Source of the DNA: Prevotellaceae bacterium
GTDB lineage: Bacteria > Bacteroidota > Bacteroidia > Bacteroidales > Paludibacteraceae
NCBI GenBank assembly: GCA_031271465.1
Contig: JAISVR010000001.1
Location: forward strand, 147,811 to 211,810
DNA: 64,000 nucleotides
Direction of reading: 5' to 3'
Shown: positions 53,680 to 63,076 of the stretch, piece by piece
Numbering within the stretch: position 1 is the stretch's first letter
Layout: each line of letters opens with the position of its first letter
Notes under the pieces: generated by a model
Database searches by the model: none
What the model was told of the DNA's origin: nothing
Seen by the model: the letters and a program-made list of their open reading frames with translations, nothing else
Program-made: the position numbers and the translations under genes

Positions 53680-54118
53680 TTTGTCATTTTTAAGTCGTTT
53701 AACGACTTTCTTCAAAGCGCAATCATCGGCTTGTGCAGGTGGTATTCTCGACTACCTTACGATGATTCTCCTCACTCGTTTTTGTGGGCTGGATTATATT
53801 ATCTCTACCACTATCGGGTGTGTGCTGGGCGCGGTTATCAATTTTTCTCTCAATAAAACCTGGGCATTTCGTTCCAAAACTCAACCTTATCGGCATTCGC
53901 CGGCAAAACAATTTTGGCGTTTCGGCTTCGTGGTAGTGAGCAGCATTTTGCTCAAAATATCGGGGACTTATTTTATTACCGAATTCGTATTTGGAAACGA
54001 CAAATATTATTGGCTTAGCCGCCTTATTGCCGATGGCATTGTATCGATATGCTATACTTATTCGATGCAGCATTTTTGGGTTTTTTGTAAAGAAAAAAAA
54101 ATGGTTCAAGACAACTAA
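53666..54118 (+). CDS. GtrA-like membrane protein (second copy)
   Basis: The ATG at 53666 lies inside the end of the phosphatidyltransferase gene and gives 150 residues with four helices: AGGILDYLTMILLTRFCGL, GAVINFSLNKTWAF with the family Asn/Lys/Trp, RFGFVVVSSILLKIS and the C-terminal YTYSMQHFWVF. It is presumed to bind or move polyprenyl-linked sugars or lipids. Tight overlap with the CDP-alcohol enzyme suggests both act on the same lipid. It is a distant relative of the GtrA-like protein at 28037. Confidence 0.85.
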   Translation: MLNRNLSFLSRLTTFFKAQSSACAGGILDYLTMILLTRFCGLDYIISTTIGCVLGAVINFSLNKTWAFRSKTQPYRHSPAKQFWRFGFVVVSSILLKISGTYFITEFVFGNDKYYWLSRLIADGIVSICYTYSMQHFWVFCKEKKMVQDN

Positions 54119-54184
54119 TTTCATTCATCGGCAAATAAGCAAAAGCAACTTTAGTATTCGATATTTTAAGAAAATCTTTTTCAT

Positions 54185-54192
54185 TATCTTTG
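54185..54192 (+). promoter_or_regulatory. Bacteroidota -7 element of the PBP1A gene
   Basis: TATCTTTG, an exact consensus match, 29 bases before the start at 54221. Confidence 0.6.
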
Positions 54193-54220
54193 CGGCATCA
54201 ACATTTTTGTTACAAAAATT

Positions 54221-56545
54221 ATGACTGCAAAAAAATCCAACCCGTCCTCAGGAAAATATCTCCGTATCTTTTGGCTCTCCTTTATTGGCTTATTACTGCT
54301 TATTACCTTGCTGTTTGTTCTGATAGCTAAGGGATATATAGGCTATATGCCCGATATTGAAGAACTGAAAAACCCGCACAACAAATTTGCTACCGAAATT
54401 TATTCGGCAGATAACCAGCTGCTTGGTCGATATTTCCAAAGCAAGGCAAACCGGGTGAGTGTAAACTACAACGAAATTTCGCCCAATATGATAAACGCCC
54501 TGATCGCTACCGAAGACGCTCGTTTCGAAAGCCATTCGGGCATTGATGGAATGGCTATTACGCGCGCCGTGGTAAAAATGGGGAAGGCAGGCGGTGGCAG
54601 CACGCTGTCGCAACAGCTTGCTAAATTGCTCATTACAATAGGCGATAATGAAAATCGTCGTAACCGCATATTCGAGAAAATAAACGAATGGGTAATTGCC
54701 GTAGAATTGGAACGACTTTATACCAAAGAGGAAATCTTGACGATGTACCTCAATCAATTTGATTTTCTGCACAATGCGGTAGGTATTAAATCGGCAGCAC
54801 AGGTGTATTTCAGTACTACGCCCGACAAATTGAAAATTGAAGAAGCAGCCATGCTGGTGGGTATGTGTAAAAATCCTTCGTATTTTAATCCCATTCGTTT
54901 TAAGGATCGCGCGCTCGAACGGCGCAATGTTGTACTCAACCAAATGCGCAAATACGATTATATTACTCGTGCCGAATATGATTCGCTGAAGCAAACTCCT
55001 CTCACCATAAAATACCAAACTGTTGACCACAAATCGGGACTTGCGCCTTATTTTCGCGAATATCTCCGTATGATGCTCACCGCCAAAGAGCCAAAACGCA
55101 GCAATTATGCCGAGTGGGCAATGCAGGAATACAGCGACGATTCGCTGGCATGGGCAAACAATCCGCTCTACGGCTTTTGTGAAAAGAATCGTAAGCCCGA
55201 CGGCAGTCAATACAACATTTACACCGACGGATTGAAAATTTACACCACCATCGATTCGCGCATGCAACGCTATGCCGAAGAAGCCGTGGACGAGCATATT
55301 CAATATTTGCAGGGAAGATTTTTTGAAGAGAAAAAGAATAAGAAATACGCGCCGTTTTCGCGCTTGCTCACTCCCAAACAAATACAAGCAAGCATGGACA
55401 AGGCAATGCGCCTAAGCGAACGCTACCGCCTGATGAAAGAAAACGGTGCTTCGGAAGAGGAAATAACCCAAGCATTCAACACTAAGATTCCGATGCAGGT
55501 GTTTTCGTACAAAGGGATGAAGGATACGATACTTAGCCCAATGGATTCTATCCGGTATCAGAAATATTTTCTTCGCTGTGCTTTCATGTCGATGAGTCCG
55601 CTTAACGGACATGTGAAAGCGTATGTAGGCGGACCGAATTTTGCACAGTTTCAATACGATATGGCAGGAAAAGGTCGCCGGCAAGTAGGCTCTACCATAA
55701 AACCTTATCTTTATTCGCTGGCAATGAATGAGGGCTGGACTCCTTGCGACCTTGTGCCTAACCAGCCTTATACCTTTACTCTCCCAACCGGGCAGACATG
55801 GACTCCGCGTAATTCATCGAAAACTCGCATGGGCGAAATGGTAACTCTCCGCTGGGGATTAGCAAACTCTAACAACTGGATTTCGGCATACCTTATGGGG
55901 CAACTTGCGCCGCAAGCATTGGTAAATTTGATGCACTCGTTTGGCATTACGGGGCATATCGAACCGGTGGTATCGCTCTGTCTCGGACCTGCCGAAGTGA
56001 AACTTGCCGAAATGGTTGATGCTTATACGGTTTTCCCCAACAAAGGTATGCGGGTCGACCCGCTTTATGTTACCCGCATTGAAGACAGCAACGGCAATGT
56101 TATAGCCTCTTTTATTCCCCAAATACACGATGTGATAAACGAAAGTACTGCCTACAAAATGATTTACATGCTGCAAGCAGTAATTACACAGGGTACAGGT
56201 GCTCGCGTACGCTATCGCTACGGTTTGACGGGTGAAATTTGCGGCAAAACGGGTACTACGCAAAATAATTCCGACGGCTGGTTTATGGGCTTCACTCCCA
56301 GCCTTGTGAGCGGCGCATGGGTAGGTGGTGAAGACCGGGGCATTCATTTCGACTCTATGGCAGACGGACAAGGAGCTGCTATGGCTTTGCCGATTTGGGC
56401 TCTGTATATGCAAAAGGTATATGCAAATCCCGAATTGGGTTATTTGCCAAGCGAAAAATTTGAAGTGCCAAACTACTTCAAAGTAATTGACGGTTGCCTG
56501 CAAGAATTGCCCGACAGTGCTGCCCGTGATGAAATTCTGGATTAA
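54221..56545 (+). CDS. mrcA: Bifunctional penicillin-binding protein 1A (transglycosylase/transpeptidase)
   Basis: 774 residues. A single N-terminal membrane anchor (residues 15-40) precedes the GT51 glycosyltransferase (IATEDARFESHSGID with the catalytic Glu; GGSTLSQQLAKLL) and the transpeptidase (GRRQVGSTIKPYLYS with the SxxK nucleophile Ser, LANSNNWISAYL as SxN, CGKTGTTQNNSDGWF as KTGT). It polymerises and cross-links peptidoglycan from lipid II in the periplasm. It has its own promoter and is closed by a strong bidirectional terminator. Confidence 0.95.
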   Translation: MTAKKSNPSSGKYLRIFWLSFIGLLLLITLLFVLIAKGYIGYMPDIEELKNPHNKFATEIYSADNQLLGRYFQSKANRVSVNYNEISPNMINALIATEDARFESHSGIDGMAITRAVVKMGKAGGGSTLSQQLAKLLITIGDNENRRNRIFEKINEWVIAVELERLYTKEEILTMYLNQFDFLHNAVGIKSAAQVYFSTTPDKLKIEEAAMLVGMCKNPSYFNPIRFKDRALERRNVVLNQMRKYDYITRAEYDSLKQTPLTIKYQTVDHKSGLAPYFREYLRMMLTAKEPKRSNYAEWAMQEYSDDSLAWANNPLYGFCEKNRKPDGSQYNIYTDGLKIYTTIDSRMQRYAEEAVDEHIQYLQGRFFEEKKNKKYAPFSRLLTPKQIQASMDKAMRLSERYRLMKENGASEEEITQAFNTKIPMQVFSYKGMKDTILSPMDSIRYQKYFLRCAFMSMSPLNGHVKAYVGGPNFAQFQYDMAGKGRRQVGSTIKPYLYSLAMNEGWTPCDLVPNQPYTFTLPTGQTWTPRNSSKTRMGEMVTLRWGLANSNNWISAYLMGQLAPQALVNLMHSFGITGHIEPVVSLCLGPAEVKLAEMVDAYTVFPNKGMRVDPLYVTRIEDSNGNVIASFIPQIHDVINESTAYKMIYMLQAVITQGTGARVRYRYGLTGEICGKTGTTQNNSDGWFMGFTPSLVSGAWVGGEDRGIHFDSMADGQGAAMALPIWALYMQKVYANPELGYLPSEKFEVPNYFKVIDGCLQELPDSAARDEILD

Positions 56546-56570
56546 TACGAATAATTATTCTTTAACTTGT

Positions 56571-56619
56571 AAAAAGAATCGTCGTACTGCACACAACACA
56601 CAGTACGACGATTCTTTTT
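56571..56619. terminator. Bidirectional terminator between PBP1A and phoH
   Basis: Perfect 19-base arms (56571-56589 and 56601-56619; core GAATCGTCGTACTG) around an 11-base loop, with A/T runs on both sides, between convergent genes. Confidence 0.95.
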
Positions 56620-56641
56620 TATAAATCCGATAATTCTGTTT

Positions 56642-57964
56642 TTACAATAAATTTGCTGCCAGTTCCGAAAGATAACTGCGCTCGCCTTTTACAAGGTTTA
56701 CATGAGCAAAAATATCTTGCCCTTTCATTCGGTCTATCATGTATACAAGTCCGTTGGATTGATTATCCAAATAAGGCGAGTCGATTTGTTGAATATCGCC
56801 CGTAAAAATAATTTTCGTACCCTCACCCGCACGGGTAATAATAGTTTTCACCTCGTGTGGAGTAAGGTTTTGAGCCTCATCAACAATAAAATATGTTTCG
56901 CTCAAGCTACGCCCACGAATGTAGGCAAGAGCCTCGATAACGAGCTGGTTGCTCTTTTGCATTTCATCTATAATGCGTACTTCTTTGCCCTGATAGTTGA
57001 GGTTGTGTTTTATAACATTCAAATTGTCGAAAAGCGGCTGCATATAGGGCGACACTTTATCCATGGCATCGCCGGGCAGGTAGCCGAGGTCTTTGTTGCC
57101 CAACGCAACAATGGGACGCGCAAGGAGTACTTGTTTATAGTTTTCATGCTGCTGCAAGGCAGATGCAAACGCAAGGAGGGTTTTACCCGTACCCGAACGA
57201 CCGGTGAGAGCTACAAGCTTAACATTTTCGTCGAGCAAGACATTAACTGCAAAAGCCTGTTCGGCATTGCGCGGCTCGATACCGAAAATCTTTTCTTTTT
57301 CTACCCTGTAAACCTTATTGTCGAAGGGATTGTAGCGACACATCACACTGGCACGATTGCTTTTGAGCAGAAAACATTCGTTCGACTCAATGTCGGAAGA
57401 AAAATCGAATTCATTAATCGGGACACCTTCTTGCGAAGCATAAAGGCGGTCGATAATTTCGGGAGCTACATTATCGAAAGTATTAAACGCCTTTTCGAAA
57501 ATATCCATATTGGTTACCTTGTCGTTGATATAATCTTCGGTAAAAACACCTAACGATTTGGCTTTCAAGCGTAAGTTGATGTCTTTTGTAACAAGAATGG
57601 TTTTCAGTTTCGATCGCTGTTTCAAGCAAAATGCAGCAGCAAGAATGCGATGGTCGGGTATACGCTCGGAAAAAGATTTTTCAATTTCGGGCGGATATTC
57701 TTCATTTGTAACAACAAACAGTTTGCCCAAACCTGCTCCCAATGAAGCTCCTTTCACAAAAAGGTCGTTGTCGGCAATGTTATCCATATCGCGGACAAAT
57801 TCGCGGGCATTAAAATTGATTTGCTCATTGCCTTTTTTAAATTTATCAAGCTCTTCGAGCACTACAATGGGGATATAAATATCGTTTTCTTCAAAATTGT
57901 AGATACACTTGTGATCGTGTAAGATAACATTGGTATCTAACACAAAATTCTTCTTTGCTCCCAT
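56642..57964 (-). CDS. PIN-PhoH fusion protein (YlaK/PhoH2 type)
   Basis: 440 residues. The N-terminal PIN RNase domain (FVLDTNVILHDHKCIYNF, VVLEELDKFKKGNEQ, TKDINLRLKAKSLGV) is joined to a C-terminal PhoH ATPase (LTGRSGTGKTLLAFASAL, LARPIVALGNKDLGYLPG, FIVDEAQNLTPHE, IIFTGDIQQIDSP). PhoH2 proteins have been described as RNA-unwinding RNases, sometimes linked to toxin-antitoxin-like PIN modules. No small antitoxin gene is seen next to it here. It has its own -7 element at 58003-58010. Confidence 0.92.
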   Translation of the reverse strand: MGAKKNFVLDTNVILHDHKCIYNFEENDIYIPIVVLEELDKFKKGNEQINFNAREFVRDMDNIADNDLFVKGASLGAGLGKLFVVTNEEYPPEIEKSFSERIPDHRILAAAFCLKQRSKLKTILVTKDINLRLKAKSLGVFTEDYINDKVTNMDIFEKAFNTFDNVAPEIIDRLYASQEGVPINEFDFSSDIESNECFLLKSNRASVMCRYNPFDNKVYRVEKEKIFGIEPRNAEQAFAVNVLLDENVKLVALTGRSGTGKTLLAFASALQQHENYKQVLLARPIVALGNKDLGYLPGDAMDKVSPYMQPLFDNLNVIKHNLNYQGKEVRIIDEMQKSNQLVIEALAYIRGRSLSETYFIVDEAQNLTPHEVKTIITRAGEGTKIIFTGDIQQIDSPYLDNQSNGLVYMIDRMKGQDIFAHVNLVKGERSYLSELAANLL

Positions 57965-58002
57965 AGTTACTATTATATATTTTTAAAGTTAAATTTTGGC
58001 AA

Positions 58003-58010
58003 CAAAGATA
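58003..58010 (-). promoter_or_regulatory. Bacteroidota -7 element of phoH
   Basis: TATCTTTG on the minus strand, 39 bases before the start at 57964. The rest of 58011-58171 holds no gene or clear structure. Confidence 0.55.
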
Positions 58011-58171
58011 GAAGAATAACAATAAAAAACTAAGTTTATTCTTGCTTTAATTGCTGTCGTTACAGATTCTTTCCGTTACAATAAGCTTAACAGGTGAAAG
58101 TCAGCATTTTAGGCATACCAGGATTTAATAACAAAACTTGTCTATCGTCGTATTTAAATGCTATGAGCAAA

Positions 58172-59851
58172 TTAATTCTCCACAATTTGCTGCGCCCGGG
58201 CTACCGCCAAATTGATATTGCTACACACATTTTGCTTACCAAGTTTTGCAGTAATACCGGCTTTGTCGAGCGTAGCTTTCACGGCAGGATTTACTCCCGA
58301 AAGCACCATTTGAATATCTTCTTCAACTGCTTTGCGCAACAATACTTCGAGGTTGTGAATGCCCGACGAATCGATAAACGGCACTTTGCGCATACGAATA
58401 ATTCGTACTTTGGATTTATCGCCAAGCGTTTGCATTACTTCGTCAAACTTGCTCGCAATACCGAAAAAGAATGGTCCTTCAATTTCATATACTTCCACGC
58501 CGGCAGGCAGTTTGAGTTGTTCGTTCGACTCCTGCCCTTCTTCCCTATCCATCACAGGGACATCGTCTTTGAAAATAGAAATGGTTGATGTTTCGGACAA
58601 TCGTTTGAGAAGCAGCAGGATTGCCAACAGCAAGCCGATTTCGATAGCAATTGTCAAATCGAACAAAACAGTGAGCAAGAATGTAGTTAAAAGAACTGCT
58701 ACATCTGATTTCGGACTTTTAAGCAGTGATTTGAAGGTTCGCCATTCGCTCATGTTGTACGCAACAATTACCAATACCCCTGCCAGGCAAGCCATCGGGA
58801 TAAATTTCGTTAATGGACTTAAAAACAACAGTATCAACAATAAAACGACTGCATGAATCATTCCCGCTACAGGCGTGCGTCCGCCGTTATTGATGTTGGT
58901 CATAGTGCGGGCAATTGCGCCGGTAGCAGGTATTCCGCCAAAAAACGGGACTACAATATTAGCCGCTCCTTGCGCTATCAATTCCGTATTGGAATGGTGG
59001 CGACTGCCTGTAACACCGTCGGCAACCGTAGCCGAAAGCAGCGATTCTATCGCACCTAACAAGGCAATGGTAAATGCAGACGGCAGCAAGCGGGTAATGG
59101 TTTCGAAATCCAACGAAAAGCCACGGAATGCCGGCAACGAAGCGTCTATTGTAAAAAGGTCGCCAATGGTTTTAACAGAGGTAACGCCTCCGTATTCGCG
59201 AAGCAAAAATACGCCAACGGTCATTACTATAATGGCAATCAGCGAACCGGGTATTTTTTTGATAATTTTTCCCGAAAAGATAATAAGCAATATGCTCAAT
59301 AACCCAACCCCCAACGCCCAGAGGTTAGTTGTATCAAAATTTTCGAAATAAACAGTCCATTTGCCTATAAATTCGGAGGGTGTTTCGGCTATTTGCAAAC
59401 CAAAGAAATTTTTTATTTGTTCGCTGAAAATAGTTACGGCAATACCCGAAGTAAATCCGATAATGACAGGAAAAGGAATAAATTTAATTACCGTTCCCAA
59501 GCGGAAAGCTCCCATTAAAACAAGCATTATTCCTGCCAATAGTGTTGCTAACAGTAAGCCGTCAGGACCATGTTCTCTTATTGTATTTGCCACTACAATC
59601 ATAAACGCACCTGTCGGACCGCCTATCTGAACATTGCTTCCTCCTAAAAAAGAAATAATAAACCCTGCTATAATTGCCGTAATCAACCCCTCTTTGGGGG
59701 ATACGCCCGAACCAATACCAAAAGCTATTGCCAACGGCAAAGCTACCACCCCTACAATAACGCCCGACATCAGGTCGGCAAAGAACTTTTCTTTGTTGTA
59801 CGATTTTATAAGGTCAAAAAAGCGAGGGCGAAAAATAAAATGCATATTCAT
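58172..59851 (-). CDS. SulP-family inorganic anion transporter with STAS domain
   Basis: 559 residues with about 12-14 helices. SulP signatures are DLMSGVIVGVVALPLAIAFG near the start, VQIGGPTGAFMIVV, FGGIPATGAIARTMTNINNG and the C-terminal STAS domain (from about 450: VEVYEIEGPFFFGIASKFDE, IIRMRKVPFIDSSGIHNLE with the DSSG phosphorylation-site motif). It carries sulfate, bicarbonate or a related anion across the inner membrane; bicarbonate (BicA-like) and sulfate cannot be told apart here. The start could also be the ATG two codons on. A -7 element lies at 59873-59880. Confidence 0.93.
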   Translation of the reverse strand: MNMHFIFRPRFFDLIKSYNKEKFFADLMSGVIVGVVALPLAIAFGIGSGVSPKEGLITAIIAGFIISFLGGSNVQIGGPTGAFMIVVANTIREHGPDGLLLATLLAGIMLVLMGAFRLGTVIKFIPFPVIIGFTSGIAVTIFSEQIKNFFGLQIAETPSEFIGKWTVYFENFDTTNLWALGVGLLSILLIIFSGKIIKKIPGSLIAIIVMTVGVFLLREYGGVTSVKTIGDLFTIDASLPAFRGFSLDFETITRLLPSAFTIALLGAIESLLSATVADGVTGSRHHSNTELIAQGAANIVVPFFGGIPATGAIARTMTNINNGGRTPVAGMIHAVVLLLILLFLSPLTKFIPMACLAGVLVIVAYNMSEWRTFKSLLKSPKSDVAVLLTTFLLTVLFDLTIAIEIGLLLAILLLLKRLSETSTISIFKDDVPVMDREEGQESNEQLKLPAGVEVYEIEGPFFFGIASKFDEVMQTLGDKSKVRIIRMRKVPFIDSSGIHNLEVLLRKAVEEDIQMVLSGVNPAVKATLDKAGITAKLGKQNVCSNINLAVARAQQIVEN

Positions 59852-59872
59852 ATCATAAATAATTTAAAGGCG

Positions 59873-59880
59873 CAAAAGTA
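59873..59880 (-). promoter_or_regulatory. Bacteroidota -7 element of the sulP gene
   Basis: TACTTTTG on the minus strand fits the consensus, 22 bases before the start. Confidence 0.5.
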
Positions 59881-60000
59881 GCTATTTTACAGCACTTGGT
59901 AGAAAAAATAAAAAAAAATCACTCATCCGATTAAACCTTTCTTTTTCTTTGTAGTCTTAAAGGAGCAAATTTGAAATACTAACTTTAAAATTTTAGAATT

Positions 60001-60417
60001 ATGAAAACGAACAAATTAGTAGCAATTGCGCTTGGATTTTTCTTCAGCGCAGGAGTAATGGCTCAAAACGAAGCCGTTTGTATCAAAACAAAAAAATCGC
60101 CCGAAGAGCGCGCGAAAAAACAAACCGAATGGTTGAATCAGGAACTTAAACTGAACGACGAGCAAAAACAAAAGGTGGAAGCTATCAACTTGAAATATGC
60201 TCAAGAGAATGTTGCCGACCGTAAGGCTGCGAAAGAAAAATTCAAAGCCAATCGCGCTGCCAAAGATGCCGAAATGCAACAAGTGCTCACAGCCGAGCAG
60301 TATGCACAGTTGAAAGAATTAAAGAATAAGAAAAAAGATTGCAAGCACGGAAAAAAGGAAGGAAAGAAACATCACAAAAAAGCTGCCGCTGTTGAGCAGC
60401 AAGTAACTACAAAATAA
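60001..60417 (+). CDS. Spy/CpxP-like periplasmic protein (DUF4890-type)
   Basis: 138 residues. Signal peptide MKTNKLVAIALGFFFSAGVMAQ, then an almost wholly helical, charged domain with two Spy-like motifs (LKLNDEQKQKVEAINLKYA and VLTAEQYAQLKELKN, the LTxxQ repeat). The tail is Lys/His rich (KHGKKEGKKHHKK), which could bind metal or anions. Such proteins are periplasmic chaperones or stress sensors. It is a single gene with a terminator behind it; no consensus -7 element is clear. Confidence 0.8.
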   Translation: MKTNKLVAIALGFFFSAGVMAQNEAVCIKTKKSPEERAKKQTEWLNQELKLNDEQKQKVEAINLKYAQENVADRKAAKEKFKANRAAKDAEMQQVLTAEQYAQLKELKNKKKDCKHGKKEGKKHHKKAAAVEQQVTTK

Positions 60418-60480
60418 TTGTTTCTTCCTCTGTTTAAAAAGCGGTTTAAGTAAAGATTAGTAATAATGTTTTTTAGTGGA

Positions 60481-60517
60481 AAACGCTTGGAAATATCGTA
60501 AGAATTTCCAAGCGTTT
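60481..60517. terminator. Bidirectional terminator between the Spy-like gene and lrp
   Basis: 14-base arms AAACGCTTGGAAAT / ATTTCCAAGCGTTT around a 9-base loop, followed by a T run on the plus strand. Confidence 0.9.
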
Positions 60518-60519
60518 TT

Positions 60520-61005
60520 TTATTCATTGGCATCGATAGAGTCGAAAACCGCAAGCGGGCGTTTAAAAATTTCGTCGAGCGAAATCTGAAAGGTTTCCGT
60601 GGTGAGCACGCCCTGTATAACGGTAAGTTTTTCCAGAATAATGTGCAACAAATGCCGATTGTCGCGGGCATAAATTTTTACAAACATGGCGTATTTTCCC
60701 GTAGCATAATGGCATTCTACCACTTCGGGTATCAGTTTGATTTGCTCTACCACCTCGGCAAAGTGGCTCAAATCTTTGAGTACCACGCCCAAAAAAGCGC
60801 AGGTTTGATAACCTATTTTGTAGGTGTCAATCACAAATTCAGAGCCTTTTATCACCCCGAGGTTCATCAGTTTCTGCATCCGCTGATGAATTGCCGCACC
60901 CGACACATTGCATTCGCGCGCTATTTCTAAATACGGAATCCGGGCGTTTGTCGCCACCATTTCCAGTATCTTTTTATCTAATTTGTCTAATTGATGATGT
61001 GCCAT
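60520..61005 (-). CDS. Lrp/AsnC-family transcriptional regulator
   Basis: 161 residues. The N-terminal winged HTH (LDKLDKKILEMVATNARIPY, LEIARECNVSGAAIHQRMQK) is followed by a RAM effector-binding domain (AFLGVVLKDLSHFAEVVEQI, VVECHYATGKYAMFVKIYA, IQGVLTTETFQISLDE). Such proteins form octamers and respond to amino acids. Targets are unknown; the M20 aminoacylase-like gene on the same strand is just upstream but separated by a MITE. Confidence 0.93.
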   Translation of the reverse strand: MAHHQLDKLDKKILEMVATNARIPYLEIARECNVSGAAIHQRMQKLMNLGVIKGSEFVIDTYKIGYQTCAFLGVVLKDLSHFAEVVEQIKLIPEVVECHYATGKYAMFVKIYARDNRHLLHIILEKLTVIQGVLTTETFQISLDEIFKRPLAVFDSIDANE

Positions 61006-61022
61006 GGTCTTTATTTATTTTT

Positions 61023-61173
61023 GGAATTATCCTTTTTGGGCTTGCTTCGTCATTGCAGAAACGAAGTAATCTATTCCTGTGCTGAGATTGCTTCGTTCCT
61101 CGCAATTAGCAATCACGACCAACGGAAGTAATGATGGATAGTGTTTGCGTTACAAGCTTCAAAGGAATAGTCG
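61023..61173. mobile_element. MITE family A, diverged copy
   Basis: Left end GGAATTATCCTTTTTGGGC, right end AGCTTCAAAGGAATAGTC, interior TTCGTCATTGCAGAAACGAA and its inverse. It fills most of the 329-bp gap between lrp and the M20 gene; the rest (61174-61334) shows nothing else. Confidence 0.8.
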
Positions 61174-61334
61174 CGTTTATTTTTCCACACAAAAGTAGCA
61201 TTTTTTTGTTCAAAAAATATCTCACGAAATAAATATTATCTCTATTTCCGAGTTTCGTTTATAAATTAAAAAGATATGCTTATCCGCAAAAATACCCAAA
61301 AACAAGATTACGGTATCATGTACTTTTTTTATTT

Positions 61335-62516
61335 CTACAACAAACTTTTCCAAGCCAGCCATGCCATGGTACCCGCCGAGGTGCGAAACGCCTCCAAATC
61401 GACCACGAAAGTGGAGGTATGCAACCCGCCGCAGTGGAGATTTGATGCCCCGCGAATACCAAAACGGTAAAATGAAGCGGGGTATTGCTGTGTGAAAAAT
61501 CCGAAATCTTCACCCGTCATGCGCACTTCGAGCGTTCTAACGCGGTCGCTGCCGAGAAATTCGGCGGCATAAGCGGCAAGCTGTTCGGTGAGTTGCGGGT
61601 CATTATCCACGGTTGGATAGCCGTCTTGCGGTTGCACATCGCAACTGCAGCCGTAAGCCTTTGCCGTTTCGGTGGCAATGCGGCGGATATGCTCTTTGGC
61701 TTCGGCGCGCCATTGTTCGTTCATGGTGCGCAGGGTGCCCGAAAGTTGCACCGTGTTGGGGATAACATTGCAGGCGCTGTCGGCAATAAATCGCCCGAAA
61801 CTCAACACCATGGGCGAAAACGGATTGTTCAAGCGAGATTTGATTTGTTGCAGCGAAACAAGAATTTGCGCCGCGCAAAGCACCGTGTCGTTAAACAAAT
61901 GCGGCAAAGCTGCATGCCCGCCCTTGCCGTGAATATTGAGGTAAATTTCGTCTGCCGAAGCCATAATCGTGCCGCCTCGAAACGCCACCGTGCCCACGGG
62001 ATAATCGACCGAGGCATGCTGCCCGATAATCAATTCGGGCTTGTATTCGGCAAAAACGCCGTCTTCGAGCATCAGTCGCGCGCCGCCCGGATGCTTTTCT
62101 TCGCCGGGCTGGAAAACGAGCAGCACCGTTCCCTCCCATTCGTTTTTCAACGCGGAAAGAATCTTTGCCGTTCCGAGCAGCGAAGCTACATGAGCATCGT
62201 GTCCGCAAGCATGCATTCGATGCCGGCAAGTCGATTTATAGGACAAATCCGTTTCTTCGTCCACGGGCAACGCGTCCATGTCGGCGCGCAGGGCAATAAT
62301 CTTTTTTTCAGGGTTTCGTCCTTTCAATACGCCTAAAACGCCCGTTCCGCCAATATTTGCTCGAAAGGGAATATTCATTTCGGCGAGTTTTGCCTGGATA
62401 AACTTTGCGGTTTCTACTTCTTCGAACGATAATTCGGGATGTGCATGCAGGTGTTTGTAAGCTTCGCACACAAAGGGGAAGGCTTCGTTGGAAAGGGTTT
62501 TTATTTTTGCTTTCAT
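61335..62516 (-). CDS. M20-family amidohydrolase (N-acyl-amino-acid/hippurate hydrolase-like)
   Basis: The ATG at 62516 (MKAKIKTLSNEAFPF) is chosen over an upstream TTG; 393 residues. M20D signatures: YKHLHAHPELSFEEVET, LRADMDALPVDEETD, the metal-binding CGHDAHVASLLG, the catalytic Glu in VFQPGEEKHPGG and HASVDYPVGTVAFR, plus a dimerisation domain (about 185-300). It removes acyl groups from amino acids or similar amides, in the cytosol. It follows an intergenic MITE on each side and appears monocistronic. Confidence 0.92.
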   Translation of the reverse strand: MKAKIKTLSNEAFPFVCEAYKHLHAHPELSFEEVETAKFIQAKLAEMNIPFRANIGGTGVLGVLKGRNPEKKIIALRADMDALPVDEETDLSYKSTCRHRMHACGHDAHVASLLGTAKILSALKNEWEGTVLLVFQPGEEKHPGGARLMLEDGVFAEYKPELIIGQHASVDYPVGTVAFRGGTIMASADEIYLNIHGKGGHAALPHLFNDTVLCAAQILVSLQQIKSRLNNPFSPMVLSFGRFIADSACNVIPNTVQLSGTLRTMNEQWRAEAKEHIRRIATETAKAYGCSCDVQPQDGYPTVDNDPQLTEQLAAYAAEFLGSDRVRTLEVRMTGEDFGFFTQQYPASFYRFGIRGASNLHCGGLHTSTFVVDLEAFRTSAGTMAWLAWKSLL

Positions 62517-62597
62517 TCTTTTTGGTTTTTTATTGGGCAATGTCTATGCCGAGCAGAAGATTATAAATTGAAGATAAAGAATAGTATATTTTTTTTT

Positions 62598-62737
62598 GGA
62601 ATTATCCTTTTGAGGCGTGCTTCGTCATTGCGAGGAACGAAGCAATCTTAGAGTAACACCCGGTTGGAGATTGCTTCGTCGTTCCTCCTCGCAATGACGG
62701 ATAACATTTGCTTTACAAGCCTCAAAGGGATAGTTCC
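62598..62737. mobile_element. MITE family A, best-preserved copy
   Basis: Terminal inverted repeats GGAATTATCCTTTTGAGGC and GCCTCAAAGGGATAGTTCC agree at 17 of 19 positions. The interior is a long hairpin of CGTCATTGCGAGGAACGAAG and its inverse. No coding capacity. The following 62738-63076 shows no gene; it has short CGAAGGAT repeats at about 62910-62960. Confidence 0.9.
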
Positions 62738-63076
62738 ATAATTTTTTTACAAAAGTATAAAATACTTTGAGCAAACTACTATCGGTTTATTAAATGCACA
62801 AAATGTTTTTGAGCAAACCGGCAAGGGTTGAACAAATATTCTGAGGATATTGGGCTGTGCCAAAGATGTGATGTGATGATAGGTTTTAAGGATTATTAAG
62901 AGTTGGAGTTCGTCGAAGCTTGGTCGAAGGATTGCCGAAGGATAGTCGAAGGATAGAGGGTGTTTTTTGCTGTCTGTAATTAATGTTATTTAACAGTTTT
63001 AGGATTAAAAGTGCTAAAATTTAGTTATCGTTATTGCAGTATAAATGCTTATACTTGCTACTTCCGAAGCAGCGGT

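Noticed and set aside
54293..55387. Long minus-strand frame opposite the PBP1A gene
   Set aside because: It is antisense to a clear transglycosylase domain; no recognisable motifs, and its length reflects codon bias of the real gene.
56642..57964. Toxin-antitoxin module around the PIN-PhoH gene
   Set aside because: PIN-PhoH genes can be paired with a small antitoxin, but no small upstream gene is present; the upstream 200 bases are empty.
58094..58588. 164-residue plus-strand frame
   Set aside because: Mostly antisense to the STAS end of the SulP gene; no motifs.
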